Origin: Lepidurus packardi | Taxonomy: Eukaryota > Arthropoda > Branchiopoda > Notostraca > Triopsidae | Direction of reading: 5' to 3' | DNA length: 64,000 bases | NCBI GenBank assembly: GCA_023053545.1 | Contig: JAKZAN010000069.1 | Location: forward strand, 62,001 to 126,000 | Shown here: positions 1 to 10,881 of the stretch, one piece after another | Numbering within the stretch: the stretch's first letter is position 1 | Layout of the letters: every line of letters starts with the position of its first letter | The notes under the pieces: model-generated | What the model was told of the DNA's origin: nothing | Databases searched by the model: none | The model's input: the letters and a program-made list of their open reading frames with translations, nothing else | Position numbers and translations under genes: made by a program

Positions 1-1473
1 GAGCTAAGCGATCAAATTCTCAAAGGTTTTAATAACCGTAACGTCACGTCAGCCCTGTTGTTAGATATTGAAGGTGCATTTGACAATGTGAACCACAAAA
101 AACTTCTACAAATTACAAAAAAGAAGGGACTCAACCCCATTATAATTAAGTGGCTTAAAAGTTTTCTATCTGAACGCCAAATTTATTTTCAACATGATAA
201 TACCACAAGCCAATGCTATTACGTATCCAAGGGTGTTCCTCAGGGCTCCCCTTTATCCCCAATTTTGTTCCTTTTATATATAGATGGCGCCCTTAACCTA
301 CTAAGAAGCAAACGTATCCGAGTAAGAGCTTTCGCCGATGATCTACTGATTGCTGTGACAGGATCATCTGGACAAATAAACGTCAGATTGCTGAGTAGTG
401 CCATTAAATCACTAGAAAAATGGAGCATTAATGTAAAACTCAAGTTCAACCGCAAGAAAACAGAATTAATCCATTTTTCGAGGAAGCAACTACCAGAAAA
501 TACTCCGCTTCATTGGGGAGAAACTACCATTATCCCGCAAACACAAATTCGATACCTTGGCCTCATATATAACAACAGATTAACTTGGACTAGCCATGTG
601 GCACAAATATCTTCCGAAGCTAATAAAACACTGCAGCGAATAAAAAAGCTGTCACATGATTTCAAAGCAATCGAAGCTAACCAAATAAGAACTTTGACAT
701 TAGCTACGGTTTACTCGAAAATGTTATACGGATTCCCGGCATGGTGTAATTATAATGTATCCAGCTCCTCCCCTTTAAAACTTATCCATCGCCAAACGTT
801 ATTAACAATAACAGGAGCCCTTAAAACATCTCCAACAAGTTCACTTGAAGTTGAAAGTGGTATTCTCCCTTTAGATCTCTTGTTAAAACATAGACTACTC
901 AAATATGCACTGTCAAAACCACTCCCAACTCCACAAACAGAATTTCTAGTTAAACACCCAAAATATACCCCATGTTCAATCCTAATTGAGAAATATGTAT
1001 CGTCTCTAAATTTACCATTAATTTCTTCAAAGAAACTCCCTACGGAACTTAAAAAATACTTTCAGCAAATTTGGACTGCAAAATGGAATGAAAGCGTCTC
1101 CCCCCTACACAATTTAGGAGTCACTCCTTCGTATAAACCAATATGTAAACTCAATTCTGACAGGTCCAATATTTCTACTATGATTAAACTTAGATGTGCA
1201 CATTTCCCAACCCGATGTTACCTTCACAAAATTAAAAAAATAGATAAGCCTATCTGCCCCTGTTCCGATCACACTAAACAAGATTTACAACATATATTTT
1301 TCCACTGTAGATGGCTAAACAAAATAAGAGCAGTACTACTAAGGCAACTTTCCAAATTAAAGATACATTTTAATGCAAACCTTTTCCTTTGCAATCCCAA
1401 AGCCTTCCCGGCAATAGTTTCTTTTGTTAACAACGCAACTTACCTCCTCAAAGAAGCTAGAGCCATTTTATAG
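1..1473 (+). CDS. Non-LTR retrotransposon ORF2 polyprotein, C-terminal part (reverse transcriptase)
   Basis: The frame is open at the left window edge, so this is the C-terminal 490 codons of a longer ORF2. The protein copies the element's RNA into DNA at a nicked chromosomal target. Motif A is seen as LDIEGAFDNV (about codons 21-30 of the fragment), motif B as GVPQGSPLSP and the catalytic motif C as FADD near nucleotide 331. Near the C-terminus a CPC...H...C cluster (about 1255-1305) matches the Cys/His motif that jockey-type elements carry after the thumb region. No RNase H domain is visible. The frame has no stop before TAG at 1471. The apurinic-type endonuclease expected upstream is outside the window. 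The jockey or a related clade is the best guess; a tree would be needed to settle the clade. Confidence 0.88.
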   Translation, partial: ELSDQILKGFNNRNVTSALLLDIEGAFDNVNHKKLLQITKKKGLNPIIIKWLKSFLSERQIYFQHDNTTSQCYYVSKGVPQGSPLSPILFLLYIDGALNLLRSKRIRVRAFADDLLIAVTGSSGQINVRLLSSAIKSLEKWSINVKLKFNRKKTELIHFSRKQLPENTPLHWGETTIIPQTQIRYLGLIYNNRLTWTSHVAQISSEANKTLQRIKKLSHDFKAIEANQIRTLTLATVYSKMLYGFPAWCNYNVSSSSPLKLIHRQTLLTITGALKTSPTSSLEVESGILPLDLLLKHRLLKYALSKPLPTPQTEFLVKHPKYTPCSILIEKYVSSLNLPLISSKKLPTELKKYFQQIWTAKWNESVSPLHNLGVTPSYKPICKLNSDRSNISTMIKLRCAHFPTRCYLHKIKKIDKPICPCSDHTKQDLQHIFFHCRWLNKIRAVLLRQLSKLKIHFNANLFLCNPKAFPAIVSFVNNATYLLKEARAIL

Positions 1474-1522
1474 TTCGCTATAATTGGCCCAATGTAATAA
1501 GTCCTATACCAAAATATGTATG

Positions 1523-1633
1523 TGTGTGATGTATGATTGTATACGATTGAATCTCCCTTATGTAACCCGGTTCACGGTTCACTATCATCTCCCCCATAGT
1601 GAACCGCAATACAACACAATCTCGATTCAAACA
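1523..1633 (+). repeat. 5' LTR of gypsy-1
   Basis: This 111-bp terminal repeat starts TG and ends CA, and matches 6102-6212 base for base as far as I can compare. It is very short for a gypsy LTR. I see no obvious TATA box or AATAAA inside it. Confidence 0.95.
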
Positions 1634-1748
1634 TGGCGCAGCCTTAGGTGTGTTTTCGTGGAGACAAGAATAAAAAGTGTTAATACGGTGGTAAATCCCG
1701 ATATCTCTTTCCAAAACTTTATCAGCTAGTCAGATTGAGCGTCCCGTC

Positions 1749-4700
1749 ATGCCGAAAACCAGAAGTGGTAGTCAGAGAGCCGCAGCAGACGACGATGACA
1801 GTGACCAGGAAAACGACAACGTGGTCGACCAAGCCACAGGTCGTGGGCCAGGCATACACCGCGCTGAGCTTATGGAGCTCCTGGCTGATCAGGAAAGAAG
1901 GTTCCGTCGAGAGCAAGAAGCCATACAGGAGACACTTTTACGTGCCATTCGTGAAATGACGGCAGCTGGAATCAACGAAACCGCAGCGTCAATTCCAGAG
2001 GCATCGTCCCAGTTAACCGGACCTACCACGAGGGGCCAGACCGCGACTCGAAGCAATTGGCGTCCAGAGCCGGATCGGCACATCAACGTTGCAAATATGG
2101 ATATGTTGGACGCTGAGATTAGCCTTCGGGATTTCCAGGCGTGGAGGGAGAAATGGTCAAACTTTTCCACCCTGGAACGCATCCAGTCGTACCCCCGTGA
2201 AGTTCAGGTTTCCGCACTAAACTCCCGTTTGTCATTAGGAATGATGAGCATCGTGCGGAAGGTCCTGAAGATCGAGCCCGAAGATGCTTTGACGCCGAGT
2301 CAAATCTTGGACCGCATTGGAGAGCACATTCAAAAAAACCGAAGCGTTGCCCTCGACCGGGTGGAATTTGAGGAATGCACCCAAGGCCTATCCGAGTCCT
2401 TCGACGAGTTTTATATCCGTCTACAAGGTATTGCAGACTTTTCAGACCTGTGTGTGCATTGCCGCGACACAAGGATCACCACAAGAATTATGTCTGGCGT
2501 CAGAGACAGGCCGATGCGCAAGAAACTCATCAAGATTATCCCGTTTCCAACTCTTGAGCAAGCCGTAAACCTATGCAGATCAGAAGAGTCAGCGGAAAAG
2601 AATGAGGCCAACTTGAGCAAGTCAAGCATCAACACAATCAAAAGCGACAAGCAGCGTCGTACCAGGGGCCGGCGAAGCAGCCCTAGCACCAACAACAAGA
2701 ACTGCTCGCAGTGTAAGCGTTGCGGAGCTGCAGAGCATCAGAACGGCAAGCAATGTCCGGCCAAAGGACAAACGTGCAACAAGTGCAAGAAGCAAGGGCA
2801 TTTTGCAAAGGTTTGCAAATCGTCGGATAAATCTACGGATGGCACGTCGGATAAATGGTTGGCAGTCGGAAGTGTCCATATTGCGGAGGTTGCGCATATC
2901 CAGCGCGCACCAACCATTACCGTAGACCTGAGACACTCCGGGACGGGCCAACGAGCGAAAGTCCAAGCCCTACCGGACACGGGTGCAGACGTGACCATAG
3001 CCGGTATGGACATCATGCGCAGCATAGGCAAGCTGGAGAGTAACCTTAGAGGTCGAGTCAGCCACGACCTATACGCTGCAAACGAAACCCCGATGGAAGC
3101 CATTGGGGAGCTAAAACTCCAAATCCGGTATGGTAATCGAAGTATCGACGAGCCCATTGTGTTCTGCAAGCAAAAGAGCGGTTTGTTATTGTCTTGGATG
3201 GCATGCCAGAAGCTTGGAATCATTCACGACGATTACCCAAAACCCATTCACGTCAAGGCCGCTAAAGCAAGCGAAATCGACCGTAAGCAGGTTAAGGATG
3301 AAATTCTACGTGAATTTGCAGATGTGTTCGGTGGAGATGGCACCCTGAAGACAATGTCGGGTCCACCCATGCGAATTGAGTTGAAGGACGGTGCAATTCC
3401 GTTCGCAGTAAACGGTGCCCGCCCAATACCGTTCGCCCAAAGGACGGAAGTAAAACATATGTTGGACGAGATGGAGAAAAACGGCGTCATCAAACCCGTT
3501 TCGGAACCCACCGAGTGGATCCATCCTCTCGTTGTCGTGCAGAAGCCGAGTGGCAAGTTAAGGCTTTGCGTAGACCTTACGAAGCTCAACGCCCACGTCA
3601 AAAGGCCAATCCATCCGCTACGCTCCCCAAAGGATGCCGTAGCAGGAATATCAAGGCGCGCGAGATATTTCTCAACTTTTGACGCGACGAACGGCTACTG
3701 GCAAATACCCCTTGAAGAAGCCAGCCAGGCCTACACGACTTTTATCACTCCTTGGGGAAGGTACAAGTTCCTCCGGGCAACCATGGGACTGACGTCCGCC
3801 GGAGATGAATATTGCCGAAGGACAGACCAGGCACTGGAAGACCTGGAAAGGCTGTCGAAAGTGGTCGACGACATTTTACTATTTGATGAAGACCTGGAAG
3901 AGCACATTCAAAGAATCAAAGCCTTTCTAGTCAGGTGCAGGGAACACCACATCACCCTCAGCGCAGGAAAATTCGTCTTGGCTGAGAAAGAAGTAAAGTG
4001 GGCCGGATACATGGTTGGGCAAAACGGAATTGCCGCCGATCCCGCCAAAGTGGAAGCTATTGCGAAATTCCCTTGTCCCACAAACATCACGGGCCTAAGA
4101 TCGTTTATGGGCCTGGTGGAACAGCTTACGGATTTTTCGCAGGAAATTAGTGCGAAAGCGGCACCCTTAAGGCCACTGATGAGGACGTCAAACACGTTCC
4201 AGTGGACTACGGACCACGATGTCGCATTTCAAGCCGTAAAGCAAGCCTTAGTGGAACCCCCCGTCCTGAGCCAATTCGATCCTGTCCTGAAGACGGTTCT
4301 GCAAACAGACGCTTCGAGGAAGAATGGATTGGGATTCGCTTTGCTCCAGGAGCACAAGGAAGGATGGAAGCTGGTTCAGTGTGGCTCTCGCTTCGTCACG
4401 GGCACGGAGAGTCGTTACGCAATGGTAGAGCTGGAGCTCCGAGCGGTCGAATGGGCGATGAAGAAATGCCGCCTATATCTATTAGGTCTCCCAATTTTTA
4501 CGTTGGTGGTAGATCACCAACCGCTTGTCACCATCTTAGACAAATATACATTAGACGCTGTCGAGAACCCGAGACTCCAGCGCATGAAGGAGCGGTTAGC
4601 CCCATTCGTGTTCCGCACAGAGTGGCGGAAGGGGAAGCTCCACGCAATCCCGGATGCCTTGAGTAGAGCACCGGTCAGGGATCCGACCCCAGAGGACGAC

Positions 4701-6071
4701 GAAGAAGATGTCGCCGCAATGGAAGTGTCGAGGACATCCCTACGAGTACGAGCCATCACGCTAAGCAGTGAAGACGTCCCAGACATGACGCTGCAGAAGC
4801 TGAAGGCAATGGCCCAAGAAGACGAGGGGTATCAAGCCCTCCACACAGCAGTCGAGGACGGTTTCCCGAAGAGTGTGGACAGAGCGGACCCGGCCATACG
4901 TCCCTTTTGGAATGTAAGGGAAAACCTATCTACGGCAGATGGTTTTGTGCTGTTGGGCGCGAGAATTGTCGTTCCTAAAAACGCCAGGAAGACGGTACTC
5001 ACCAAACTCCATGCGGCGCATCAAGGAATTGAGCGCACGAAAAGGAGAGCCCGCCAAACGGTATACTGGCCAGGCTTAGGGAACGATATCGCCACAACTG
5101 TTCAGGCTTGTGAAGCATGCCAGGAATCACGGCCGAGTCAACCCCCGGAACCCATTTTGTCAGATCCGAGGCCCAAAAGAGTTTTCGAGGATGTTGCTGT
5201 CGACCTGTTTCAAATAGGAAACAACACCTACCTTGTTTACACCGATCGACTTTCCGGATGGCCGGCAGTTGATGCTTGGTATGGCAAACACCCTACAAGC
5301 CGCGACGTCATCAGCGCAGTCGTCGAGAAGTTTACGGACCTTGGCGTGCCATGCCGACTACGTTCGGATGGCGGTCCACAATTTAAATCACAAGAATTCG
5401 CAGAATTTTTGTTGAAGTGGGGAGTAGCCCACTCCATGTCCTCACCTCATTACCCGCAGAGTAATGGGTTGGCGGAGGCAGCGGTGAAGGCCATGAAGGC
5501 ACTTGTAATCAAGACGTCTCCGTCTGGAAGATTAAGCATCGACGCCTTCAGGGAGGGTCTGCTGGAATGGAGAAACACCCCCAGAGCCGGCGGGAAATCC
5601 CCAGCACAAATTGTGTTTGGGCACCCTCTAAGGTCATGCCTACCCGCACATTACACCTCGTTCGCACCTGAATGGCAGAAGCCCGATGCGGAATGGGAGG
5701 AAGCGGAGATGAAGAGGCAAAGGGATATGGTGGAACGGTACGACAAGCGTACTAAAGAGCTCCCGAAGCTATCTGTTGGTCAGAAGGTCCGCATACAAGA
5801 TAGCACTACCAAACGGTGGGACCAAACCGGAGTGGTGGCGAAGACGGAAAGCAGCCGCAGCTACAAAGTTCAATTGCCGAATGGTAAATGGATGTGGAGG
5901 AACCGAAGATACCTCCGTCCGGACCTGACCAAAGATGAACAGCCTGAAGAGCCCGATCGAGAGGAACCGTCACCACCGGTGCCTAAGCGAGCCCAGTTCG
6001 CGGGTGAAACACCAGAGCCCGTGAGGAGAGGTGCGCGTCAAAGAACGACACCTAGTCGGCTGGATTTATGA
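1749..6071 (+). CDS. gypsy-1 Gag-Pol polyprotein
   Basis: Single 1440-residue ORF starting at ATG 1749, 115 bases after the 5' LTR. In order: a Gag region; CCHC-type zinc knuckles (about residues 318-360); an aspartic protease with DTGA at about 410; reverse transcriptase with [11 protein letters not shown], a YWQIPL block and an active-site box reading VVDD at about 705 in place of the usual YVDD; RNase H with TDAS; and integrase. The integrase has an HHCC finger (from about 1088), [13 protein letters not shown] and a [10 protein letters not shown] block, then a C-terminal tail. It would package, copy and integrate the element. Gag and Pol share one frame, so no frameshift signal is needed. 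There is no envelope gene. It resembles the K02A2.6-like group of invertebrate gypsy elements, a placement from memory. Confidence 0.95.
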   Translation: MPKTRSGSQRAAADDDDSDQENDNVVDQATGRGPGIHRAELMELLADQERRFRREQEAIQETLLRAIREMTAAGINETAASIPEASSQLTGPTTRGQTATRSNWRPEPDRHINVANMDMLDAEISLRDFQAWREKWSNFSTLERIQSYPREVQVSALNSRLSLGMMSIVRKVLKIEPEDALTPSQILDRIGEHIQKNRSVALDRVEFEECTQGLSESFDEFYIRLQGIADFSDLCVHCRDTRITTRIMSGVRDRPMRKKLIKIIPFPTLEQAVNLCRSEESAEKNEANLSKSSINTIKSDKQRRTRGRRSSPSTNNKNCSQCKRCGAAEHQNGKQCPAKGQTCNKCKKQGHFAKVCKSSDKSTDGTSDKWLAVGSVHIAEVAHIQRAPTITVDLRHSGTGQRAKVQALPDTGADVTIAGMDIMRSIGKLESNLRGRVSHDLYAANETPMEAIGELKLQIRYGNRSIDEPIVFCKQKSGLLLSWMACQKLGIIHDDYPKPIHVKAAKASEIDRKQVKDEILREFADVFGGDGTLKTMSGPPMRIELKDGAIPFAVNGARPIPFAQRTEVKHMLDEMEKNGVIKPVSEPTEWIHPLVVVQKPSGKLRLCVDLTKLNAHVKRPIHPLRSPKDAVAGISRRARYFSTFDATNGYWQIPLEEASQAYTTFITPWGRYKFLRATMGLTSAGDEYCRRTDQALEDLERLSKVVDDILLFDEDLEEHIQRIKAFLVRCREHHITLSAGKFVLAEKEVKWAGYMVGQNGIAADPAKVEAIAKFPCPTNITGLRSFMGLVEQLTDFSQEISAKAAPLRPLMRTSNTFQWTTDHDVAFQAVKQALVEPPVLSQFDPVLKTVLQTDASRKNGLGFALLQEHKEGWKLVQCGSRFVTGTESRYAMVELELRAVEWAMKKCRLYLLGLPIFTLVVDHQPLVTILDKYTLDAVENPRLQRMKERLAPFVFRTEWRKGKLHAIPDALSRAPVRDPTPEDDEEDVAAMEVSRTSLRVRAITLSSEDVPDMTLQKLKAMAQEDEGYQALHTAVEDGFPKSVDRADPAIRPFWNVRENLSTADGFVLLGARIVVPKNARKTVLTKLHAAHQGIERTKRRARQTVYWPGLGNDIATTVQACEACQESRPSQPPEPILSDPRPKRVFEDVAVDLFQIGNNTYLVYTDRLSGWPAVDAWYGKHPTSRDVISAVVEKFTDLGVPCRLRSDGGPQFKSQEFAEFLLKWGVAHSMSSPHYPQSNGLAEAAVKAMKALVIKTSPSGRLSIDAFREGLLEWRNTPRAGGKSPAQIVFGHPLRSCLPAHYTSFAPEWQKPDAEWEEAEMKRQRDMVERYDKRTKELPKLSVGQKVRIQDSTTKRWDQTGVVAKTESSRSYKVQLPNGKWMWRNRRYLRPDLTKDEQPEEPDREEPSPPVPKRAQFAGETPEPVRRGARQRTTPSRLDL

Positions 6072-6101
6072 AGCTTGAGCCCACAAGCTTAAAAAGGGAG
6101 T

Positions 6102-6212
6102 TGTGTGATGTATGATTGTATACGATTGAATCTCCCTTATGTAACCCGGTTCACGGTTCACTATCATCTCCCCCATAGTGAACCGCAATACAACACAATC
6201 TCGATTCAAACA
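6102..6212 (+). repeat. 3' LTR of gypsy-1
   Basis: Same 111-bp sequence as 1523-1633, preceded by the polypurine tract and followed by GTATG. After it the sequence returns to the 3' UTR and poly(A) tail of the host non-LTR element. Confidence 0.95.
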
Positions 6213-6293
6213 GTATGTACTTAGAACTTTAAGCCAGCAAAGAGCAAACGCTCACGCTGGTAGTATAAATAAAAAAAAAAAAAAAAAAAAAAA

Positions 6294-6795
6294 CCCAGTT
6301 TGATCTCGTTTTTGTATAATTGCCTTATGCAGCCATGGAATGTCAAAGGACTTAATTTTGACAACCTATTTGAATCTCATCTCATGTGCGTTCCTTATGT
6401 TCCATCCTGCGTTATGTTCCTTGTTCAATTGATCTATCAAATGTTTTGTCCAATGAACCCAATCGAATCTCACTTCGTTAACTTTTAAGTCTGCCCAATT
6501 ATCTGTGATCAGCACTAGGGTCAGTTTATGTTGTGGTCGCCGTAATTCGAGAATGACCAAATTCAAAATACAAATATAAATATCACGGTGTTCTTTTTTG
6601 CTTGGTTTTTAGTAATAAAACTGCCCTAAACTTGTTCGAATAAGATGTGATCAGCGTTCGCTATCAACTTCCATAATGTTTTTCGAGGATTGAGCAATAC
6701 AAATACGCTGATTATAGATTGGAACTATTTTGGTGAAATTAGTACGTTTTCAAATTGTGCGCCAAACAGCTTTCTGAATGTTCTAGCGTCTAAAA
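6294..6795. other. AT-rich stretch with no recognisable gene
   Basis: About 500 bp between the poly(A) tail of the non-LTR element and the terminal repeat of Harbinger-A. The short open frames here have no familiar motif and I see no repeat shared with the rest of the window. It may be the original host sequence or old decayed repeat. Confidence 0.4.
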
Positions 6796-7015
6796 GGGTG
6801 TGTTCCAATTGCGAATTCGACTAGGCAGTTGAGTTTTCCGGACTTCTGGGCAAACCCGCGTCCCAATAGAGTGTTTGCCAAATTACGCCTCTGGTGGCAC
6901 GAAGTGACAAGTCCGCCATCTTGCGCAATGCCTCTTTTGTTTGGTATACGGCCGTGTAGTGAGTGCCTCGTTTATTCTCGAAAATAAACATATTTAGCAA
7001 CAAGTTTGTTCCGAA

Positions 7016-8515
7016 ATGCCTAACTGCTGTGTTCCTCTGTGTACGTCGCGCACGTGGGAGTCAAATCGGTTGAATCAGAGCACGAAAATCTCGGTCCATA
7101 AAGTTCCAAAAGATCAGCAGTTACTAAAGAAATTTGTCTTGCGGATTAGGCGACACGTTGGTCCAAATTTCACGGTATATTTACTCAAATCCACAATGTT
7201 TCATTTATAAATGACTAATTTTTTTAACAAAATTTTCAGGTCACTGAAGGAACAGTGATATGTTTCAGGCATTATGAAGAAAAGACTTTTATGTTTACGA
7301 ACCTCCATCAGGAAAAAGAGGATTAAAACCAGGGGTTTTGCCCTCAGACTTTAAACCAAAAGCCAAACCTAGGAAATCACCAAAGAAGCGAGAGTTACCC
7401 AGCGAAATATTTCCTGGGCACTAAGATCTCAGCCTTCATGTAGAGACTCCTTTGCCAGAGGACGAAATCGCTTCCTCTTCCAGCTGCGAATGTGTTGAGC
7501 CTGCTGATCAACCGGAAAAATTTCCTGAGACATGCAATATGAAACCAGAAGACCCTACAGGCGATGAATTAAAGTCCCAGTTAGAAGAAATGAGGAAAGA
7601 GAAATTCTCTTTACTCCACGTTTTGGCAAAAGAAAAACACGCTAGGAACAACGCTGAAAATCAAATCGCTGCACTTCAAGATTCTTTGCAAGTAGCGCGA
7701 AAAGAACTTTCAACGGCTCGTGTTGAAATAGAACTTTTGAAATCATGCCAAATGTCGTACGCAAGATTGAAAGATAACCGAAACTTGCTTAAGTTATACA
7801 CCGGCATGGAATCCGATAAGGAGTTTGAGGTCTTGTTGAATTACTTAGATCCCGGGAAGAACGGCGAAAATATCATCCAGTGGCGCGGGCCTGAAGCCAC
7901 AAACCTGAATGCCTTACCTACGTCACGAAGGAGACCGCGAAAGATGAGTTCTGCTGACCAGTTTTGGTTGGTGCTTTCTCGGCTTCGCTTAAACTTTTTA
8001 GAGAAGGACCTGGCGCATCGATTTGGTATTAGTTTATCTACAGGCAGTAGGACATTCACCAGCTGGATAAACTTTCTGTATTATCGCCTTGGATGCTTAT
8101 AGCTGTGGCCACCGAAGAAGTACATTGAAAAAACGATGCCAAAGGAATTCCAGGAAAATTATCCATCTACAAGGGTGATTATCGACGCAACGGAACTCAA
8201 GTACGAAAACCCTTCTTGTTTCATGCTCAAGACTGGCCTGCACTCGTTCTACAAGGGAACGCATACTTTTAAGGGCCTCCTCGGAATTGCACCAAATGGA
8301 CTTGTAACTTTTGTTTCCGCGCTTTATTCTGGGTCAATCAGCGACGAATAAATCACAAAACGATCCGTAATCTTTAATCAGGTTTATGACGACGGAGACT
8401 CGATCATGGCGGATAAGGGTTTCAATATAGAAAAGGCTTTGCAGCAGACGGAAGATCCACTGGAGCCTGTAGTATATTTTTCGGACGCATACTGTAGTGA
8501 TTCAGAGGAAGATTG
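7016..8515 (+). pseudogene. THAP-domain DDE transposase of ISL2EU-1, inactivated
   Basis: Starts with a THAP-like MPNCCVPLC (7016), an exon ending at GTATAT near 7174, and a second exon opening at TTTTCAG about 7239 with a CFRHYEE block that completes the C2CH zinc module. Frame changes near 7310 and a stop at about 7422 follow. The frame then continues from 7452 with a coiled-coil region, a helix-turn-helix-like DLAHRFGIS block, a TAG at 8100 and the catalytic RVIIDATELK region (after 8136). After MADKGFNIEK near 8410 roughly a hundred residues including the last catalytic acid are missing. Comparison with the intact relative at 38922-40763 makes each lesion clear. It should be inactive. Confidence 0.8.
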
Positions 8516-8699
8516 ACAGCGTTTCATAGCAAATTATGCAAATTCATACAACTTTGTATTATTGCGGTACAAATTAATAAAGTGCATTAAGTCAACTTTA
8601 GTTTAAATATACATCTGCATTGTTCACTCATAAATTTTTTATTGCACTTTAGAAAAAAACTTATTGCGAAGAATTATCACAAAACGTAGGAATTATTAA

Positions 8700-10445
8700 C
8701 TGGACGTTGCATTAGATGATAATTGAAGACTATTTTTTGGCAGTCGTTGACGGCTCCGGAGCTTCAATTTTGGTGAAGTAAGGGAGCAGAATAAGGGAAT
8801 AGAACTATTCAACTTCAATGACATCTCTTTCCATTTTCTGAAATCAAAAGCTATACGTTCTATAATCAAACCTTTGTAGGTAAACACGACAAAGTCGCAT
8901 CACTGAGTGCCAGACAAAGCCATTTGGCCCATTACTTGGAAATAATATCCATGAGAGGGATCTAAGCAAGGAGACCCGTTAACTAATTTCATGTAGAAAT
9001 TGGGAGATGACAAACACATTTTGGCAGTTTGGTTCCGTAGCGAGTAAGGGCACTTAAACTCAGCCAAGCCATGAGGAGGATTCTCCAAAGGATCAAATAC
9101 TCTTCTATCGGGACTTGCAGCTAGCCAAAAACACTTCGGATTTATCACAAGGCCGCAGAAGTCCACGGTGACACGATGACCAAGGCGATACATAGTACCC
9201 TGATAACGGGCCTGCTGCTATTACTTCAAACTTCTGACCAAACCTGACCTGCCTTATTCCACTCAAGTCATTGTCCTCTAGGATATTCAACAATCCTGCC
9301 GATGTCCACACTGTGCACCGTTTCACTACCTGTCCAAAGGTAGTCGCCGTTAGTCTGCAGAATCGAGTAAATTCATCAGTGTATGTAAATGTCTGGGTAC
9401 TGCACCTTTGTTTCTTTACCTTAATAAACGTTCTTGTTCCCATAAATCGCTGGATGACTGTGAGCGGCTGTATTTCTCTACGTGTCTTGCCTTGGTAATG
9501 TCCAGTTTAATTTCTTTAGCAAAGCACATTCGGACGGATTTTTTGGTGAGTATCCAGATTCTTGTTACGTGTGCTGAAAACCCGTTCCAAGCGTTTTGGG
9601 GTAAAGAAGGAATTGCCACGGACAGTGTTTGGCGGATGTTTGTTTGGATCTACGAAGATAATGACTTCAGTCATTGCATACTCATAATGGATTAAAACGG
9701 ATAGTTACTTACGTCGTATTCAGACTCGTTAGTATTTAGTTGGTACGTAAATGTAGACGACCTTGGTACCTCCCCGAGACAGGTTAGCTCTCCCGAAGTG
9801 GAGGCCAGTGTTGCTGCGGTCTTAAGCATTTTTTGCAAAATCGCTGTTCTCTGATTTAATAACCTCATTTAGCCCGATCATAGCATCCTTGTGTTCCAAA
9901 CCAAACCGAGGCTTCTTGCATGGCTGGTACGAGGAGCAACCGGTATGGCTTCCGTCAGTAATATGGAACGTAAAATCATTCCGATTTCGGTAGCGGCCCC
10001 ATTGCTGTGGTTTGCTTGTACAAGAAAGCTCTGGGGGTACTTCATTGAATCCCTCTTTCTGACAATTATGCAGCAGTTTTAAGACAGCAATTACATGGTT
10101 GCAGTATCCGAGCTGTCCCACAGTGCATAAACAAGTGGCTGATTCAATTGCATCTCGCCACGAGTTGCAGACTAATGATGGTTTAAACGCAAGCTCTACT
10201 TGATGTGGTGCATCGTTTTTTCTGAAACTTCTAAAGCATTTTGCCCGAGCGCATAGTGTTTTTCCACAAGGAAGAAGTAGGGTCTCAACTTCCGTAACAT
10301 AGTGGTCTTTTAAGAAAAGCTCGCTACGGTTAAAATACCTATCCGATGTAGTTTGTGACTGGAAATACTCTTTGATCAACTGCTCTGAGATCCCTGGAAG
10401 CTTTTCTATAAATTTAGACCACACTTGACTATTCACATGACTCAT
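8700..10445 (-). pseudogene. SWIM-finger/YqaJ-exonuclease accessory protein of ISL2EU-1, broken
   Basis: Exon one (10445-9822, 207 residues) carries a SWIM-type zinc finger seen as CTVGQLGYCNHV. Separate downstream pieces (about 9443-8700) carry the YqaJ lambda-exonuclease-like fold with WLAASPD and AEFKCPYS motifs. An in-frame TGA near 8907 replaces the Trp of the sister copy (ALSGADW at 41130-41150), so this copy is broken. It is transcribed towards the transposase gene. YqaJ proteins degrade DNA ends in phage recombination; their role in these transposons is unknown. The gene order and orientation are the same as in ISL2EU-2. Confidence 0.75.
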
Positions 10446-10589
10446 AGTTGTGCTAAAAGTAAAAAGAAGAAAAAATAGGAATTACTACACTGAACCTTAA
10501 AGGACTAGGGAGTGCTATTGCGCAAGATGGCGGATCCATAGTTTACATGCGCTTCACTAGATGCCACTGGTGAATTTGGCAAACGCTCT

Positions 10590-10881
10590 CAACACATTAT
10601 CAGATAGAAATCCTGTGCGAAGCCACAGGATCGCCTTGCATTCATCCTGTTCGTACGCACAGGATTATATGCCCACGGCTTTCGCTTCAGCGCGGGATCA
10701 CGTGACTTTGTTTTGTTTACATTTCACGTGACGTTGTTTTGTTTAGTAGTTAAATTTTTTGTCATGGGTAAAACAAAGAAAAACGAAGCAGCGGTAAAGG
10801 CAGTTCTTTTAAAAGCAAAGGAGCGACAAGAAGAGTTCGAAAGACGAAAAAAAGAGGCCAGGAGGATTAAAGAACGCGAAC
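10590..10881 (+). repeat. Left long terminal inverted repeat of the KDZ element
   Basis: Matches the reverse complement of 21584-21848 with scattered substitutions and about 27 extra bases around 10715-10755. It includes an internal hairpin-like pair of ACAGGAT/ATCCTGT motifs. It runs into coding sequence: the first roughly 39 codons of the transposase gene (start 10763) lie inside it. Confidence 0.9.

Larger units (their letters stand above)
1523..6212 (+). mobile_element. Complete Ty3/gypsy LTR retrotransposon (gypsy-1) with 111-bp LTRs
   Basis: Two 111-bp direct repeats that I read as identical bound the element. It begins TGTGTGATG and ends TTCAAACA, and is flanked by GTATG on both sides (1518-1522, 6213-6217). 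A primer-binding-like TGGCGCAGCC follows the left LTR at 1634, similar to the tRNA-Ser type used by some insect gypsy elements. A purine-rich tract AAAAAGGGAG (6091-6100) precedes the right LTR. One uninterrupted gag-pol frame lies inside. Identical LTRs, an exact duplication and an open frame all indicate a recent, possibly competent insertion into the 3' UTR of the non-LTR element. Confidence 0.95.
1..6293 (+). mobile_element. 3' part of a jockey-like non-LTR retrotransposon, split by a gypsy insertion
   Basis: The reverse transcriptase ORF (1-1473) is followed by a short 3' untranslated region to 1522. It resumes after the gypsy element at 6213 and ends in TATAAAT plus a pure A run to 6293. 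The split point is marked by the 5-bp duplication GTATG at 1518-1522 and 6213-6217. The poly(A) end is the hallmark of target-primed reverse transcription. The 5' part lies outside the window, so the element's own target duplication cannot be checked. Confidence 0.85.
6868..10589 (+). mobile_element. ISL2EU-type DNA transposon 1 (THAP-transposase plus YqaJ nuclease), decayed
   Basis: Inverted termini AGAGTGTTTGCCAAATT (6868) and its counterpart ending TTTGGCAAACGCTCT (10589) share further internal blocks such as TCCGCCATCTTGCGCAAT. The flanking dinucleotide is AT on the left (6866-6867) and AT on the right after the KDZ insert (21857-21858). A 2-bp AT duplication, a THAP-type transposase and a convergent SWIM/YqaJ gene match what I recall of the ISL2EU superfamily. 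Both genes are broken. The last 8 bases (AACGCTCT) are the target site of the KDZ element and are duplicated at 21849-21856. Confidence 0.8.

Noticed and set aside
1478-1729. Small ORFs on both strands around the gypsy-1 5' LTR
   Set aside because: They overlap the LTR and leader and lack any motif.
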